Below are positions 1-7,637 of a stretch of 14,313 nt of DNA, piece after piece (position 1 is the stretch's first letter; the number at the start of each line of letters is the position of its first letter). Under the pieces are notes generated by a model. That model saw nothing but the letters and a program-made list of their open reading frames with translations, made no database searches and was not told the origin of the DNA. Source of the stretch: Flammeovirgaceae bacterium UBA5867 (GTDB lineage: Bacteria > Bacteroidota > Bacteroidia > Cytophagales > Cyclobacteriaceae); NCBI GenBank assembly GCA_002432545.1, contig DJFR01000150.1, positions 15,017 to 29,329 of the forward strand, in the 5' to 3' direction. Made by a program: the position numbers and the translations under genes.

Positions 1-2103
1 TTGCCTCCTATAGAATTGAACCCGCCACGTGTAACCACTCCGTTGCCACCCGGAAAGCCGGGCTTCTTTGAGCGCAACCCGGATATGGAAAAATTCATTG
101 GTGAGAACCTGGCAAACAAGATTGGTATCGGTATACTGGTGCTCGGTATAGGCTTCTTTGTGAAGTATGCTATCGACCAGGACTGGATCAACGAGATTGG
201 TCGTGTGTTCATCGGTATAGCGTGTGGTGGTATATTAATAGGTGTAGCGCATCGCATGCGTAAAACATTTGCTGCGTTTAGTTCTGTATTGGTAGGTGGT
301 GGTATAGCTGTGTTGTACCTGACGATTGCTATCGCTTTTCATGAGTATCATATATTCAGTCAAACAGCTGCATTTATACTCATGGTAATTATTACCGGGT
401 TTACCATTGTATTGTCGCTGGCCTATAATCGTATTGAACTTGCTGTGCTTGGTATACTCGGTGGTTTTGCCTCGCCCTTCATGGTGAGTACCGGTGAAGG
501 TAATTATGTAGTGCTTTTTATCTATATATTAATTCTGGATGTTGGTATGCTGGTGCTTGCATACTACAAGAAGTGGAACTTGGTTAATATCATAGCCTAT
601 ATCTTCACTTTGATCTTATTCGGTTCATGGCTCGGTGCGCAGTATGATGCCGACAATGTGTCGATGATGCGTGGCGCCATTGTGTTTGCTACTTTATTCT
701 ACCTGGTGTTCTTTGGTATGAACATCATCAATAATATTCGTAACCGTACATCTTTTAAAGCTATAGAGATAACGCTGCTGCTTAGCAATACATTCTGTTA
801 CTATGCAGCGGGTATGTATATACTTGATAATCCTGCAGGAGAGAACTTTAAAGGATTGTTCACGGCTGCTCTTGGTGTATTTAACTTCATCTTTGCTTAC
901 TCACTCTATAAAAATGAGCGTGTAGACCGCAATCTTGTGTTCTTGCTCATCGGTCTTGTACTTACGTTTATAAGTCTTGCAGCGCCCGTGCAACTGGAAG
1001 GAAACTATATCACACTCTTCTGGGCGGCAGAAGCGGTGTTGCTGTTATGGCTCTCGCAGAAATCAGGAATAAAACTGATGAAGCTGGCTTCAGTTGTTGT
1101 TATGGGACTGATGATTATCAGCCTCCTGATGGATTGGGAACAACTATACTTTGATGGATCATCCGAACTTACGGTTATTATCAATAAAGCCTATATCACC
1201 GGTATAGCAGTGTTGCTTTCCATTGCCGGTACACTTTACTTCCTGAAGTTTGAGACGGATGAGTACCAGGAATATGTGAAGCCTTATCGATTGCTCTTGA
1301 ATTTTGGTGGTATCCTGTTGTTGTATGCTTCGCAGTTCCTGGAGTTGCAATATCAGCTTCCGCGATTTGTGGATGACTTCGCTGCGGTACTGATCATTAT
1401 CGGTTGCTACAACTTACTTTTTATAACCGGGTTGCTATTGGCTGAACATAAACTCGCTTTACCGGCACCACTTCGTCAGTGGTTTGCAGGATGGGGAGTG
1501 ATTGCTATACTTTCGTTTTTATTCTTCTACCACGCGCAAACCATTGAGGCCCGCGATAGCTACCTGTTAGGAAATTCAACCTTTACCGGCTTCGGGTTTC
1601 ACTATGTATATATAGGTTTGTTGTTGATAATTTCCATGCTTACACTGAAGCGCGTGCAACAACTCACAAGTTTTAATGAGTCAACTTATAATGCCTACTC
1701 ATGGTTCTATATTTCGTTCTTTATATTCCTGGCGAGTGCCGAGCTCGATCATACGGTGTTGCTGATCGGCTATTCCGATCCTGACTCGATCTATTATATA
1801 CTCTCGCAAAATCACAAGATTGGTTTCCCGATACTGTGGGGTGTAGCATCGTTCCTGCTCATCGCCATCGGCTTGAAAACCAAGAAAAAGCATTTGCGTA
1901 TCATCTCCTTAACGCTGCTGCTGGTAACACTGGTAAAACTTTTCGTGGTTGATATTCGTGGAATTTCAGAAGGCGGGAAGATTGCAGCATTCATATCGCT
2001 GGGTATATTATTGCTGGTGGTTTCGTTTATGTATCAACGCCTCAAGAAGTTATTATTGGCTGACGAACCTGTGCAGAACAGCGATCAAACTGAAGAGAAA
2101 TGA
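1..2103 (+). CDS. DUF2339 multi-spanning membrane protein (5' end outside window)
   Basis: The reading frame is open from the first base and ends with TGA at 2101-2103, giving 700 visible residues. The frame opens on a TTG with no leader in view, so I treat the gene as truncated at the left edge. DUF2339 proteins usually carry an additional N-terminal coiled-coil or linker. After about 35 Pro-rich and polar residues the chain is almost wholly hydrophobic helices joined by short loops, roughly 18-20 membrane segments. The start of the membrane part (LANKIGIGILVLGIGFFVKY, then GGGIAVLYLTIA) is the typical DUF2339 opening. The tail is basic then acidic and ends TEEK. Function is unknown; a transporter or polymer-handling role would be a guess. 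The stop overlaps the start of the DUF3999 gene, and the same pairing is known in Proteobacteria. Confidence 0.85.
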   Translation: MPPIELNPPRVTTPLPPGKPGFFERNPDMEKFIGENLANKIGIGILVLGIGFFVKYAIDQDWINEIGRVFIGIACGGILIGVAHRMRKTFAAFSSVLVGGGIAVLYLTIAIAFHEYHIFSQTAAFILMVIITGFTIVLSLAYNRIELAVLGILGGFASPFMVSTGEGNYVVLFIYILILDVGMLVLAYYKKWNLVNIIAYIFTLILFGSWLGAQYDADNVSMMRGAIVFATLFYLVFFGMNIINNIRNRTSFKAIEITLLLSNTFCYYAAGMYILDNPAGENFKGLFTAALGVFNFIFAYSLYKNERVDRNLVFLLIGLVLTFISLAAPVQLEGNYITLFWAAEAVLLLWLSQKSGIKLMKLASVVVMGLMIISLLMDWEQLYFDGSSELTVIINKAYITGIAVLLSIAGTLYFLKFETDEYQEYVKPYRLLLNFGGILLLYASQFLELQYQLPRFVDDFAAVLIIIGCYNLLFITGLLLAEHKLALPAPLRQWFAGWGVIAILSFLFFYHAQTIEARDSYLLGNSTFTGFGFHYVYIGLLLIISMLTLKRVQQLTSFNESTYNAYSWFYISFFIFLASAELDHTVLLIGYSDPDSIYYILSQNHKIGFPILWGVASFLLIAIGLKTKKKHLRIISLTLLLVTLVKLFVVDIRGISEGGKIAAFISLGILLLVVSFMYQRLKKLLLADEPVQNSDQTEEK

Positions 2104-3344
2104 TGAAACGATATTTAGGTATAGCATTTTTAAGTATAGCGTTTTTGCCGGCTGTGGCGCAGCAGTTTAAAGCTGAAGCAACATTGCCTGCAACGGATGC
2201 TGATGGTTTCTACCGAGTGCTGATCACTCCGGAAGCATCTACATATCCAAACCAGACTTTCAGCAATGTGCGACTATACGATGCGCAGCAAAAGGAAGTG
2301 CCCTATATATTGGAGCAGGAGCAACCTGTTTATCAGCGGGAACAATTTCGGGAATATACTATTCTTGAGAAGAAACAGGAACCGGGTTGCTGCACAACGC
2401 TTATTCTGGAGAATCGCGATAAAGCTGCCATCAATAATATAAATCTGCTTATTCGTAATGCAGAGGTGGTGAAGGAGGCTACACTTTCCGGTAGTGATGA
2501 TCAGAAGAGCTGGTTTGTTATCAAAGAAAAGTTTACACTTCAGTCTATCGACAATCCGAACGATGCATCGGCAATGAAGGTGGTAAACTTTCCATTGAGT
2601 AATTATACCTATTACCAGTTACGCATCAATGACTCCACACAGGCACCGCTCAATATTATTAAAGCGGGTTACTACAATGCCCTTACATCAGAAGGTGCCT
2701 ATACAAAAGTAGCTCCGCGAAGTATAGCGACATCCGATAGCATCAAACAGAAAAAAACGTATATACATGTGCTGTTCGATACGTTGCGTCTGCTCGATAA
2801 AGTTGAGCTGTCGTTAACAGGCACCCCGTATTTTATGCGCCAGGTAGATGTGTTTGAGCGACAAACCCGAAATACAAAGAAAGGCGCAAGAGATTATTAC
2901 GAGTTCGTTACAACCTTCGGTATCAGTTCTGCCGGTGAGGCCATTGTTCATTTACCCATGGTGAAAACGCGTGAGCTTGTGCTGGTAGTGGATAATAAAG
3001 ATAATCCTTCTCTTACGGTGTCGTCAGTCAGTGTACACCAGCTTAACCGTTACCTGGTGGCTTGGTTGAAGAAAGGAGAGAAATATACATTGCGCTTTGG
3101 AGATGAGCAGCTCGCAGAACCATCATACGATCTGGCTTTTTTTAAAGACAGTCTTTCGTATCAGTCAACTGTGCTAAAAGTACAGGATGTGCACGCTATA
3201 CAGGCAGCTGCTAAAAAAGAAGAGTCGCCAACATTCTTTACGGACAAACGCGTTATCTGGGTGGCTATAATACTGGTGATTGGTATACTCGGCTTTATGT
3301 CCGTGCGACTTATCCGCGAAACGAATTCACAAAAGAAGGTATAA
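2100..3344 (+). CDS. DUF3999 family secreted, C-terminally anchored protein
   Basis: 414 residues. Residues 1-20 look like a signal peptide ending AVAQQ. The body is predicted beta-rich, and residues 383-405 form one membrane helix followed by a short basic tail, so most of the protein should lie in the periplasm. Residues about 115-176 contain a stretch (SGSDDQKSWFVI, then YYQLRI) that resembles discoidin/F5-8 type C galactose-binding folds. A second similar beta segment follows at about 220-310. Adjacent cysteines lie at 97-98. The ATG at 2100 overlaps the DUF2339 stop by four bases (a second ATG follows at 2103), so translation is probably coupled. DUF3999 proteins are known neighbours of DUF2339 proteins, but neither has an established function. 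The family call rests on remembered features and context, not on a search. Confidence 0.75.
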   Translation: MMKRYLGIAFLSIAFLPAVAQQFKAEATLPATDADGFYRVLITPEASTYPNQTFSNVRLYDAQQKEVPYILEQEQPVYQREQFREYTILEKKQEPGCCTTLILENRDKAAINNINLLIRNAEVVKEATLSGSDDQKSWFVIKEKFTLQSIDNPNDASAMKVVNFPLSNYTYYQLRINDSTQAPLNIIKAGYYNALTSEGAYTKVAPRSIATSDSIKQKKTYIHVLFDTLRLLDKVELSLTGTPYFMRQVDVFERQTRNTKKGARDYYEFVTTFGISSAGEAIVHLPMVKTRELVLVVDNKDNPSLTVSSVSVHQLNRYLVAWLKKGEKYTLRFGDEQLAEPSYDLAFFKDSLSYQSTVLKVQDVHAIQAAAKKEESPTFFTDKRVIWVAIILVIGILGFMSVRLIRETNSQKKV

Positions 3345-3362
3345 CAACGGCTATACCTTCTT
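3333..3362. terminator. Bidirectional terminator hairpin between converging genes
   Basis: A perfect 11-base-pair stem (AAGAAGGTATA at 3333-3343, its complement at 3352-3362) closes an 8-base loop. The left arm covers the last codons and stop of the DUF3999 gene. Read on the minus strand, the stem ends in CCTTCTTTTG, a modest T-rich tail, and it lies 17 bases past the stop of the NTF2-like gene. It therefore can serve both converging genes. The plus-strand tail (CTTCTTCTG) is weaker. Confidence 0.65.
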
Positions 3363-3378
3363 CTGAAGAATTATATAC

Positions 3379-3813
3379 TTACTGTGGGAACTTGAATGAT
3401 TGTCGCGCAATCATCTTCCAGCTTCCGCCTTGTTTCTGCCAAACAATCAATACACCAAGTTTTACATTACCGGGTTTGCCACCGTCATTTGTTTTGGCGG
3501 TGAGCGTGTGGCGTACCAGCGCTACATTTCCAACGATGCTGATCGTCTGGTCTGTCAGATCGATCGTAACAAAATCAGAATTGCCATTGGTAAGATTATC
3601 AACAAAGGCAGCCTTGTCTTCAATTTTGCCTGCGGAGTGTCCGTAGGTAAGTTCGTTGGCAGCAAGTTTCTCTAACGTAGCCTTGTCGCTGTCCACCATT
3701 GCTTTGCGCAGGGTCTCAACAGCGGTTGCTACTTCTTTTTCTTCGGCAGATTGTGCTTGGGTTGTGGTTGCTATACTCATGAGTAATACGAAGAGGGTTA
3801 AAATAATTTTCAT
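3379..3813 (-). CDS. Secreted NTF2-like / DUF4440 protein
   Basis: 144 residues. Residues 1-20 form a signal peptide (hydrophobic LTLFVLLMSIA, cleavage near TQAQ-S). The rest fits a single NTF2-like, SnoaL/DUF4440-type domain: an N-terminal helix (EEKEVATAVETLRKAMVDSD), a LTYGHSAGKI segment, then beta strands ending GSWKMIARQSFKF, which is a typical closing strand of the family. Such proteins form a cone with a small pocket and may bind or process small molecules. No catalytic residues can be assigned. The gene starts 27 bases after the stop of the acyl-CoA dehydrogenase on the same strand, so the two are probably co-transcribed. The ATG at 3813 has no Shine-Dalgarno; the leader is AT-rich, as is usual in Bacteroidota. 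Confidence 0.8.
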   Translation of the reverse strand: MKIILTLFVLLMSIATTTQAQSAEEKEVATAVETLRKAMVDSDKATLEKLAANELTYGHSAGKIEDKAAFVDNLTNGNSDFVTIDLTDQTISIVGNVALVRHTLTAKTNDGGKPGNVKLGVLIVWQKQGGSWKMIARQSFKFPQ

Positions 3814-3840
3814 AACTATATATATTAACGAAGTGGCCTG

Positions 3841-5196
3841 TTAAACAAATGCACTTTGTCCGGTAATAGCACGCCCCACAATCAGTGTGTTGATCTCTTT
3901 CGTACCTTCATACGAATAGATTGCTTCGGAGTCGGCAACAAAACGCGCTATATCATACTCGATCAATATACCGTTACCACCAAACAACTCACGCGCATGG
4001 CTCACTATATCACGTGTGCGCAACGTACAGAATACTTTGGCAAGCGAAGCCTGTTCATCGGTAAGTTTACCTACATCCTGCAACTGCGAAAGTCTGCATA
4101 CCATAGTTTGCATGGCCGTAAGGTTGCTCAACATTTCCACCAGTAAATCCTGTACCATCTGGAAGCTGCTGATCGTTCTGCCAAACTGTTTGCGTTCGTT
4201 GGTATAGTGCAGTGCACTTTCGTATGCACCGCGCGCACAGCCTACAGCCTGCCATGCTACACCGGCACGCGTCATGCGCAATACTTTAGCAGTATCTTTA
4301 AATGAAGAAGCATTCTGCAGGCGATTGCTTTCGTGTACTTCACAATTGGTGAGGGTGATGAGTGCATTCTGGACAATACGCAATGCCATCTTTCCTTTGA
4401 TCTTATCAGCCTGAAAACCTTTGGTGCCTTTCTGCACGATGAAACCTTTTACATTACCATCATCGAGGTCGCGTGCCCAGATCACAACAAGATCAGCAAA
4501 CGTAGCATTGCCAATCCATTTCTTCTGTCCATTCAGAACCCACGTATCGCCTACACGCTTGCACGTACAGGTTAATCCGCCAGCAGCACCGGAGCCAACT
4601 TCGGGCTCTGTCAATCCAAAGGCTCCGATCAGTTCCATCTTCTGCATGCGTGGCAACCACTGCTGTTTCTGTTCTTCACTGCCGCAGTAATATATACTTC
4701 CCATCGCGAGTCCGCTTTGCACACCGAAGAATGTGGAGGTAGAGCAATCAACACGTGCCATCTCCATCGCGAGAAAACCTTCCAGCAGACTCGACATTCC
4801 CGGGCAGCCATATCCCTGGTAAGTAAGACCACAGATGTTCAGCTTCGCCATCTCCGGAATGATGTGATGCGGAAATTCATCTTTGAGCCAATATTCATTT
4901 GCTATAGGTTTGATATGCTCCTGCATAAATTCACGCACCTTCAACTGTATAGCGCGCTCTTCCGGAGTAAGCCATTGATGCAGGTCATAGAAATCTCCAT
5001 CGATCTCCGGAAACTCATGTTTCTTTTTACCGCCCTCCATATACTTCATCAGCTTCTGCAGGTCTTCACCTTTCATACTGCTGACGAGACTTACCATTTT
5101 GGAAATATCTACTTTCTCGGAAAGTTTACCGATCTGATCCAGATCCAGTTGTTGCAATAACCCAACTGTTGATTTTATTTTCTTGAATATCGACAT
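3841..5196 (-). CDS. Acyl-CoA dehydrogenase, glutaryl-CoA dehydrogenase / ACX4-like subgroup
   Basis: An FAD enzyme oxidising acyl-CoA thioesters at the alpha-beta bond. I choose the ATG at 5196 (MSIFKK, 451 residues); the frame opens 17 codons further up at 5247, but those codons are less protein-like. Residues 1-70 are an extra N-terminal stretch. The conserved core follows: the N-terminal helical domain from LTPEERAIQ, the middle beta domain with GAFGLTEPEVGSG (191-203) and LNGQKKWIGN (221-230), and the C-terminal helical domain with ERKQFG (334-339) and LFGGNGI (404-410). The likely catalytic base is Glu430 in YSYEGTKEIN, the position used by glutaryl-CoA dehydrogenase. The ending GRAITGQSAF also matches that group. 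However, the Arg that binds the glutaryl carboxylate is replaced (Ser154 by my alignment), which argues against glutaryl-CoA as substrate. The next gene downstream is the NTF2-like protein. Confidence 0.85.
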   Translation of the reverse strand: MSIFKKIKSTVGLLQQLDLDQIGKLSEKVDISKMVSLVSSMKGEDLQKLMKYMEGGKKKHEFPEIDGDFYDLHQWLTPEERAIQLKVREFMQEHIKPIANEYWLKDEFPHHIIPEMAKLNICGLTYQGYGCPGMSSLLEGFLAMEMARVDCSTSTFFGVQSGLAMGSIYYCGSEEQKQQWLPRMQKMELIGAFGLTEPEVGSGAAGGLTCTCKRVGDTWVLNGQKKWIGNATFADLVVIWARDLDDGNVKGFIVQKGTKGFQADKIKGKMALRIVQNALITLTNCEVHESNRLQNASSFKDTAKVLRMTRAGVAWQAVGCARGAYESALHYTNERKQFGRTISSFQMVQDLLVEMLSNLTAMQTMVCRLSQLQDVGKLTDEQASLAKVFCTLRTRDIVSHARELFGGNGILIEYDIARFVADSEAIYSYEGTKEINTLIVGRAITGQSAFV

Positions 5197-5297
5197 GCAT
5201 CTATAGTTGTTGAAGAACGAAGATAGAACAAAGTCGTCAGCAGGCAAAAGCCGGCAGGGTAGAGCGGCAATTACAGCGGGAGAGAGGAGGAATGGTG

Positions 5298-5648
5298 TTA
5301 TTCAGTATCCGGAGATATACTTTTGGGGCGGGATGTTTTAGGAGCAGTTTCCTGCCACGATAAGTTGAGCGCATCTTCAAACATGGATTTACGTACACGC
5401 TTCAATTCAATGCACGTCCAGCCGCGTTTACCCCACGCACCTTTTACCGGGTAAAATATAGTATTGTTGTATTTGCAGAATACCGATTGATCGACCAGGG
5501 ATAATTTTACTACGGCACGTTTTTCGGCCGGCCACAACGTGAGGAATATACGTTTCTTGACGCGATAGGATGGCCGACCCCAATGATCGTGCTCATCGGT
5601 TTCCGGAAGGGCCAGCGCCAGGGTGCGTACGGTTTCAAGATCAACCAT
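5298..5648 (-). CDS. MmcQ/YjbR family protein
   Basis: 116 residues, the usual length of this family. Visible family marks are the N-terminal helix ending LALPETDE, the HWGRPSYRV strand (residues 22-30), a Lys-rich strand around KRAVVKLS, and WGKRGWTCIEL near residues 72-82, where the family has a conserved WGxxGWT. The fold is CyaY-like and is often annotated as DNA-binding, but a firm biological role is not established. The C-terminus (from about residue 100) is a short, polar, Ser/Pro-rich tail. The gene stands 101 bases upstream of the acyl-CoA dehydrogenase start on the same strand, and the gap to the GMC gene on its other side is 78 bases. A candidate promoter lies in that second gap. 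Confidence 0.8.
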   Translation of the reverse strand: MVDLETVRTLALALPETDEHDHWGRPSYRVKKRIFLTLWPAEKRAVVKLSLVDQSVFCKYNNTIFYPVKGAWGKRGWTCIELKRVRKSMFEDALNLSWQETAPKTSRPKSISPDTE

Positions 5649-5669
5649 GTACTGATAATTTTAACAGGC

Positions 5670-5698
5670 TAAATATATATAGTTTTTGGTGTTTGCAA
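5670..5698 (-). promoter_or_regulatory. Candidate Bacteroidota-type promoter of the YjbR/MmcQ gene
   Basis: On the minus strand a TTG (plus-strand CAA at 5696-5698) is followed after 18 bases by TATATTTA (5670-5677). This is one base from the Bacteroidota -7 consensus TAnnTTTG. The spacing is slightly shorter than usual. It would start transcription about 15 bases before the ATG at 5648. The region is AT-rich, so a chance match is quite possible. Confidence 0.3.
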
Positions 5699-5726
5699 TT
5701 GTATGAATGCGACATATTGCCAAATG

Positions 5727-7451
5727 CTATAGATTTCGTCTCTTCATTTCACCGACAGCATGCTGTGCGGCACGTGCTGTTAACGCCATGTATAGTATAG
5801 ATGGACTCTGGTTGCCGGTGCTCGTCATGCAGGCGCCATCCGTTACAAATACATTTTTGCAATGATGCAACTGGTTCCACGCATTGAGCAACGATGTCTT
5901 CGGATCTTTTCCCATACGACAACCGCCCATCTCGTGAATGTCAAGTCCCGGAGGTTGTTGTGTATCGTATGGATCAACATTTTTACAGCCTGCCTGCTCC
6001 AGCATGTCAGTGCTTTGTGTAAGAAAATCCCTGACCATCTTCTCATCGTTGTCATCATACGCAACCGATGTTACCAGCAGCGGTATACCCCACTGATCTT
6101 TCTCTGTATCGCTAAGTCGTACGTGGTTGTTTTCTTTTGGTATAGTTTCTCCCTGCATATACATATAGGCGCGCCACGTACCCGATGATGCCACGGCATC
6201 TTTCAGTGCAGCACCACACGCGGCATCTACCACTTCCTGCTTGCCACGGGTGCGGTAGGCGCCAACGAAGGTAGTAAAGCCTCCGATATAGTCCGTGTCC
6301 TGTTTGCCCAGATTACGATAATTGGCCAGGATAGGTTCGGTGGGATTTCGACCGTAGTAATATTGATCGTCAAATCCATCGATCGGTGCACTGACAGATG
6401 CACGGTAATTATGGAAGGCTATATATTTACCCAATAACCCGTTTTCGTTGCCAAGCCCGGCCGGAAAGCGACCGGATGTTGAGTTGAGCAGTATCAGATT
6501 ACTGTTGAGTGCCGAAGCATTCACGAAAATAACCCTTGCAAAATATTCAGTAGCTTCATTTGTCTTGGCATCGATAACGCGTACGCCACGGGCTTTTCCT
6601 TTTTGTTCATCGTATAATATGGAATGAACAACGGCATCCGGACGTATGGTAAGATTACCCGTCTTCTGCGCCCACGGCAAGGTAGAGGAGACCGAACTAA
6701 AGTATCCGCCAAACGGACAACCGCGCATACACAAATTGCGCGCCTGGCATTTACCTCGACCTTGTTGCAAATGTATATCCTGCGGTTGTGTAATGTGAGC
6801 CCAGCGTGCCTGCACAAGATGACGATCTTTATAGTGCTGGTGTATACTTTTCTGCAGGTGTGATTCCACACAGTTGAAATCGAATGGAGGAAGAAACTCA
6901 CCATCGGGCATTGCTTCTATACCATCGTTATTGCCGCATACGCCTATGAACTTTTCGACATGCGAATACCACGGAGCTATATCTTCATAGCCTATAGGCC
7001 ATTCTATACCATAACCAAATTTAGCAGGTGCTATAAATTCATGTTTACTCCACCGCTGGCACGCGCGTCCCCAGATGATAGATTTACCACCCACTTGATA
7101 TCCGCGAATCCAGTCGAACGGTTTTTCTTGTATATAGGGATGATCTTTGTCCTGTATAAAAAAATGGTGCGTGTCTTCACCAAAACCTGCTGCTTTGCTG
7201 ATGAGCGGATTGGCATCTCTGTATTCCTGTGTTACTCTGCCGCGATGTGTAAACTCCCACGGATGTTTGGTGGCGGTAGGGTAATCTTTTTTGTGTACTA
7301 TATTTCGTCCACGTTCCAGTACCAGCGTTTTCAGTCCGTGCTCACATAATTCTTTTGCTGCCCATCCTCCGGAAATACCGGAGCCGATCACGATTGCATC
7401 GTAGGTATTACTATCCGTGCCATTGCTGTTGACGTTGAAAGGGGAAATCAT
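5727..7451 (-). CDS. GMC-family oxidoreductase (gluconate 2-dehydrogenase-type flavoprotein)
   Basis: 574 residues, full length for the family. The FAD-binding Rossmann motif is GSGISGG at residues 23-29, with the acidic end of the second strand at Glu46 (LERG). A conserved flavin loop GGKSIIWGR spans 121-129. Probable active-site residues are His506 in HEMGGCRMG and Asn547 in TGNQSPS. Cys235, Cys241 and Cys245 sit in a C-x5-C-x3-C motif followed by PFGG, a mark of the subgroup related to the gluconate 2-dehydrogenase large subunit. Such enzymes oxidise a sugar or alcohol hydroxyl and pass electrons to a membrane carrier; the substrate here is unknown. There is no signal peptide. The small subunit-3 partner often found next to such genes in Bacteroidota is not next to this gene. 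The sequence around its start codon is repeated upstream at 7601-7684. Confidence 0.88.
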   Translation of the reverse strand: MISPFNVNSNGTDSNTYDAIVIGSGISGGWAAKELCEHGLKTLVLERGRNIVHKKDYPTATKHPWEFTHRGRVTQEYRDANPLISKAAGFGEDTHHFFIQDKDHPYIQEKPFDWIRGYQVGGKSIIWGRACQRWSKHEFIAPAKFGYGIEWPIGYEDIAPWYSHVEKFIGVCGNNDGIEAMPDGEFLPPFDFNCVESHLQKSIHQHYKDRHLVQARWAHITQPQDIHLQQGRGKCQARNLCMRGCPFGGYFSSVSSTLPWAQKTGNLTIRPDAVVHSILYDEQKGKARGVRVIDAKTNEATEYFARVIFVNASALNSNLILLNSTSGRFPAGLGNENGLLGKYIAFHNYRASVSAPIDGFDDQYYYGRNPTEPILANYRNLGKQDTDYIGGFTTFVGAYRTRGKQEVVDAACGAALKDAVASSGTWRAYMYMQGETIPKENNHVRLSDTEKDQWGIPLLVTSVAYDDNDEKMVRDFLTQSTDMLEQAGCKNVDPYDTQQPPGLDIHEMGGCRMGKDPKTSLLNAWNQLHHCKNVFVTDGACMTSTGNQSPSILYMALTARAAQHAVGEMKRRNL

Positions 7452-7503
7452 GGTAGAGGGTTTTATGTTTTCCTATAGTATAGATTCTGCTTCTATATTA
7501 TCA
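7409..7503. repeat. Copy A of the triplicated GMC-leader block
   Basis: This copy holds the first 14 or so codons of the GMC gene plus its leader. Its core (from GGG at 7458: GGGTTTTATGTTTTCCTATA, then GTATAGATTCTGCTTCTATA) recurs at 7523-7569 and 7643-7684. The part inside the gene recurs only in copy C. Identity is imperfect, with scattered substitutions and small gaps, so the duplication is not very recent. Confidence 0.75.
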
Positions 7504-7522
7504 GAGTCTCTGTGACTCTGAT
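7500..7522. repeat. Palindrome 1 (hairpin) in the GMC leader
   Basis: A perfect 9-base-pair inverted repeat, ATCAGAGTC at 7500-7508 and GACTCTGAT at 7514-7522, with loop TCTGT. It directly follows repeat copy A and shares its arms with palindrome 2. It has no T-run on either side, so it is not a standard terminator. Confidence 0.75.
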
Positions 7523-7569
7523 GGGTGTTATGGTTTTTTGTAGTATGCGATTCTGCTTCCGATCATCAG
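7523..7569. repeat. Copy B of the triplicated GMC-leader block (core only)
   Basis: The core is GGGTGTTATGG, a T-run, GTAGTATGCGATTCTGCTTC and an ATCATCAG end that merges with palindrome 2. It aligns with copies A and C over about 45 bases. It lacks the part that matches the GMC coding sequence. Confidence 0.65.
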
Positions 7570-7595
7570 AGTCCCGGAGGCCGGTGACTCTGATG
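7564..7595. repeat. Palindrome 2 (hairpin), GC-capped
   Basis: A 10-base-pair stem, CATCAGAGTC at 7564-7573 and GACTCTGATG at 7586-7595, continues past one bulged T into a CCGG/CCGG helix (7574-7577 with 7581-7584) and a 3-base loop. The outer arms are the same sequence as in palindrome 1, but the loop differs completely. This suggests pairing is conserved while the loop drifts. Confidence 0.75.
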
Positions 7596-7637
7596 AAGAT
7601 TCCTATCTGTGCCGTTGTTGTTGAATGGGGAAGCCAT
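7566..7637 (-). pseudogene. Duplicated 5' fragment of the GMC gene (23-codon remnant)
   Basis: On the minus strand an ATG at 7637 opens a frame reading MASPFNNNGTDRNLHQ and ending at TGA 7566-7568, 23 codons in all. Its first 13 residues align with the GMC start (MISPFNVNSNGTDSN) with one short gap, and the leader in front of it (7638-7684) also matches the GMC leader. The match ends where palindrome 2 begins. I read it as a decapitated copy of the gene start. It might still be translated as a tiny leader peptide, but nothing shows that it is. Confidence 0.6.

Noticed and set aside
4717..5160. A 147-codon plus-strand open frame inside the acyl-CoA dehydrogenase gene
   Set aside because: It is antisense to a well-supported conserved gene and its translation has no domain or signal. 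Similar antisense frames in the GMC, M1 and permease genes were left out for the same reason.
5240..5255. Hairpin GCAGGC-AAAA-GCCGGC as a terminator of the YjbR/MmcQ gene
   Set aside because: The six-pair stem has a central mismatch and no T-run follows on the minus strand.
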